A DNA stretch of 64,000 nt, taken from NCBI GenBank assembly GCA_963818685.1, contig CAWFTJ010000008.1:796310-860309 (forward strand). The letters run 5' to 3'. The position numbers were made by a program, and so were the translations under genes. Numbering within the stretch: the stretch's first letter is position 1; every line of letters starts with the position of its first letter. This document shows, in pieces, positions 61,994-64,000 of this stretch. Below the pieces are notes generated by a model. That model made no database searches and had not been told where the DNA came from. It was given only the letters and a program-made list of their open reading frames with translations. This stretch comes from CAJCJE01 sp963818685 (GTDB taxonomy: Bacteria > Actinomycetota > Actinomycetes > Mycobacteriales > Pseudonocardiaceae).

Positions 61994-62722
61994 TTATTTC
62001 GCGTCCAGCCAGGTGTTTGACCCCACCAGCTTGACGGCCACATTCGAGAAGAAAACGTGCGCCGGCTGGCCGTTGTTCGTTCCGCGGTGCTCCAGTGAGA
62101 CGAGCAGCGGTCCCGCTTTCTTGTAGTCAGCCCAGGTCGCAATGACCTCATGCTTGGTGGGTCCTCCCGCGTGATAGCCCATTTCTTCATTCGGCCGTCG
62201 GGGCCGACATAGAGTTCCCAGGTATCACCCTGCGAATAGCCGCCGCCGGAAGGATACTTCACGACGACCTTTTCGGCGGAACCATTGCCCAGCGGCAGTT
62301 TCTGCATGCCGGCATCTTCCACTGTGGCGTTGGTGTCCCAGAACAAATGAAATGGCAGGATAGCCAATAATTATCATTTAGGAAGCCCGGATCGATGTCG
62401 TCTTTTACCTCGGCAGACTGGCTGCCGAGTTGCGAGCGCAGGTACGTGACCTTCACCGGCTTGCCCGACTTATCTTTCCCCTCATAGGTGACCTGGTCGG
62501 TCTTGGGCTCCCAAATCCATGATCGAGAGAGATCGCGTCCTGGGGACTGTACGTTGAAGGTATAGCGGATCGCTTCGATTTGCCCGAACAAATCGAAACC
62601 ATAGGTCTTGGCGAGCTTCTCGACAATCGGCGGGCGCTGTTGCGCCCCGGCAGCCCAGAGAGGATCAACAATACGCTAAGGGCTAACAGCCGGATCACAC
62701 CGCATTAGCTCAAAATTGTCAT
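61994..62722 (-). pseudogene. Exported protein of unknown function, frameshifted
   Basis: A signal-like start (VIRLLALSVLLILSGLPG) lies just after a strong ribosome site (GAGGAGGG) and ATG at 62722; a stop codon interrupts the first residues. The body is in three frames: LFGQIEAIRYTFNVQSPGRD, QVTYEGKDKSGKPVKVTYLR, DDIDPGFLNDNYWL, then ILPFHLFWDTNATVEDAGMQ, KVVVKYPSGGGYSQGDTWEL, and finally EVIATWADYKKAGPLLVSLE to FFSNVAVKLVGSNTWLDAK. I do not recognise a named family. Layout suggests a ~230-residue periplasmic protein. Confidence 0.55.
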
Positions 62723-62748
62723 GGACGTCCCTCCTCGGTGAATTGAAG

Positions 62749-62883
62749 TCACGTGTGGGCGCAAATGTCACCGCTGACGCCGGGGATTTGTGCCACGGAC
62801 ACGTTCTCGGGCGCTGCGACGGCATTGCCGGCGGCAAGCGCACAGCCGGCTGCGATCGCAAGCACGAGAGAGCGACGATACAT
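62749..62883 (-). CDS. Small exported peptide, possibly truncated
   Basis: 44 residues: a clear signal peptide (MYRRSLVLAIAAGCALAAGN, then AVAAPE) leaves a mature peptide of about 20 residues ending GDICAHT. The stop is 26 bases before the next gene on the same strand. Because its neighbours all carry indels, the true product may be longer. No family recognised. Confidence 0.4.
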   Translation of the reverse strand: MYRRSLVLAIAAGCALAAGNAVAAPENVSVAQIPGVSGDICAHT

Positions 62884-63065
62884 TGTAAGCTCATTGAGCT
62901 CGAAGTTGGCTGCCCTAGCAGCTAAGCAGCAGACCCTGGAAGTCACCAGCTGCTTGGCCAATTTTTACTAAATTTCACTTGGTTTTCCATAATCATCGAC
63001 CGAACCCCAGCCGTGGGCAGCAGCCGCGCTAGCTGCCGCGAGCAGACGGGCGCAAACAGCGGGAG

Positions 63066-63404
63066 ATGACGGTGCGACGGAGGACCGCAGCGATCGTGGC
63101 ATCCTGCTGCGCAGCTTTGTTGCTGGGCGTAGCTCTCAGCTTTTCCACCAGCCGCGCCGATAAACCATCCGCACCACCGGTTGCGTCTGCCCCAGCCGTG
63201 CCCGTCGTCGCGGCGGCGGTCGAGTCCGGCAACGTGCCGGTCTATCAGCGCGGCATCGGCTCGGTCGATGCCTGGAACACGGTCGTCGTGCGCAGCCAAA
63301 TCCATGGACCGCTGATCCGGATCGCTTTCAAGGAAGGCCAGATAGTCCACGAGGGTGATCTGTTGGCAGAGATCGACCTCCGCCCCTATCAGGTGGCGCT
63401 CGAG
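63066..63404 (+). pseudogene. RND efflux membrane-fusion protein, N-terminal fragment
   Basis: A signal-anchor start (RTAAIVASCCAALLLGVALS) is followed by the HlyD/MdtA first strands: VPVVAAAVESGNVPVYQRGI, GSVDAWNTVVVRSQIHGPLI and AFKEGQIVHEGDLLAEIDLR, ending YQVALEHA. Normally ~300 more residues follow. Here the frame continues as unrelated GVPTLRPLLLL and stops at 63,477, so the gene is cut at about 63,404. Confidence 0.65.
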
Positions 63405-63874
63405 CACGCTGGGGTTCCGACGCTGCGGCCGTTGCTGCTGCTGCAGCCATTCTTTCTTATCGCCTTCCTCGCCGTTTGAGGCGTGGTGAGCCCGCGGCGA
63501 GACGCCAACGCAGTACTCGCGGTCACCGCGGGTATGTCCCGTATCGGCCGACCGTCGAGAGCATGCCAATGAGCGATGTTGTAACGAAGCTGCGAAATTA
63601 CCCGAGTTCGGGTTAGGGTCAAACTGAGACCCGCCTTACTGTTCGACTTCGGTCGGCTTTCGAATTGTATAGCGGACCTTGGGCGCCAGTTCGCTGAGAC
63701 TGTCGCCGTTTTTGCCATTACGAGCTGCAGCATCAAACGAGCAATTCCATGCTCGGACCGCGCCCAACAACGCCACAATATTATCCGGAATGCAGTGGCT
63801 TTGGTGGGCAAAGAGAGCGTGAGCGGCGTCACCGGCGGCAGCGGGCCGCGGGATAGATCAGGGAGAACCCACCA
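63405..63874. other. Unassigned stretch after the truncated efflux gene
   Basis: No recognisable gene. On the minus strand one frame reads DNIVALLGAVRAWNCSFDAA, then GDSLSELAPKVRYTIRKPTE, stopping at 63,636. It could be the end of a protein but lacks a start. The abrupt loss of the efflux gene at the left side suggests a second rearrangement or join. Confidence 0.3.
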
Positions 63875-64000
63875 ATGCGCATCTACATCATCGCCAATGA
63901 CGGCATCACGCTCTGTCCCGAAATGCCGGCTGCAATGACTGAGGGCGATATCGCCGTCGCCTCAAAGGAGGCATCGGCACGCCGCCCCGCTCAGCGGTAA
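63875..64000 (+). CDS. Possible DUF3489-type accessory gene, start only
   Basis: AGGGAG precedes ATG and MRIYIIANDGITLCPEMPAA, then MTEGDIAVASKE. This resembles the beginning of short alphaproteobacterial proteins that carry a DUF3489 domain. In the current frame a TAA ends it at the last base. One indel near 63,970 would instead give CAC GCC GCC CCG CTC AGC GGT, matching the expected HAAPLSG continuation, so the stop is probably artificial and the gene continues beyond the window. Confidence 0.35.
   Translation: MRIYIIANDGITLCPEMPAAMTEGDIAVASKEASARRPAQR

Noticed and set aside
56582..64000. The tail as a genomic island acquired by the actinomycete
   Set aside because: No integrase, att site or flanking repeat at the junction, both border genes are cut in mid-domain, and most genes carry indels; a join of two genomes is simpler. 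It cannot be fully excluded without reads.

Overview
The first ~56.6 kb is high-GC actinomycete chromosome, most likely Pseudonocardiales (Amycolatopsis-like). Supporting signs are very GC-rich codons, GTG/TTG starts, an SsgA-family sporulation protein, a proteasome beta subunit, a PAC2 protein, DrrAB-type transporters and many secreted hydrolases with Ala-rich signal peptides. The last ~7.4 kb, from position 56,580, has a different character. It is less GC-rich, its gene families look sphingomonad/alphaproteobacterial, and almost every gene except an intact IS630-family transposase is broken by indels. The join falls inside two unrelated genes, so it is best read as a chimeric assembly or contamination until shown otherwise.

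Layout. 1-1,000: end of an aldo/keto reductase and a DUF1707 membrane protein. 1,003-10,046: an aerobic phenylacetate locus, with paaZABCDE and paaH leftward and paaI-paaK-TetR (paaR) rightward, and two PaaR-type operator boxes; paaC and paaZ each carry a one-base frameshift. 10,043-11,556: a PCu(A)C-type copper chaperone translationally coupled to a His-rich membrane protein. 11,687-16,590: SWIM protein and SNF2 helicase pair, and a PAC2 protein. 16,975-20,722: a secreted GH92 alpha-mannosidase with long upstream region and palindromic operators. 20,755-21,688: a decayed alpha/beta hydrolase. 21,691-25,208: a ribbon-helix-helix protein with a multi-box operator, a DUF4097 protein and a DrrAB exporter. 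25,417-30,735: threonine aldolase, metallophosphoesterase, aldo/keto reductase, adenylate cyclase, esterase. 30,854-39,426: a polysaccharide-degrading block (SGNH hydrolase, GH16 and GH30, the last two with near-identical CBM13 tails) with two ROK repressors. 39,509-42,163: GNAT, sedolisin, pirin. 42,230-46,936: a resorcinol/hydroxyquinol locus with a flavin monooxygenase, a maleylacetate reductase-hydroxyquinol dioxygenase fusion and an AraC regulator. 46,977-56,580: DUF2087 regulator, SsgA-like protein, MatB, a small ORF, a coupled phosphodiesterase/P-loop/YihY operon, PhzF, fatty-acid desaturase, proteasome beta and a truncated MFS transporter.

How genes work together. The paa genes convert phenylacetate to its CoA ester (PaaK), epoxidise it (PaaABCDE), open the ring (PaaZ) and begin beta-oxidation (PaaH), with PaaI as thioesterase. 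PaaFGJ are not in the window. The hydroxyquinol locus is a second aromatic route ending at 3-oxoadipate. GH92, GH16 and GH30 together match alpha-mannan, beta-1,3-glucan and beta-1,6-glucan, the main fungal wall polymers. GH92 and the SGNH hydrolase also share an identical 14-bp palindromic operator and a homologous accessory domain, which suggests one regulon for fungal or yeast wall use.

The tail (56,580-64,000) holds a DoxX-NDH-2 fusion, a Tat-type molybdopterin oxidoreductase, an IS630 element, a cytochrome b, a second DoxX-like protein, two exported proteins of unknown function, a truncated RND membrane-fusion protein and a possible DUF3489-type gene start. No rRNA, tRNA or CRISPR array was recognised.
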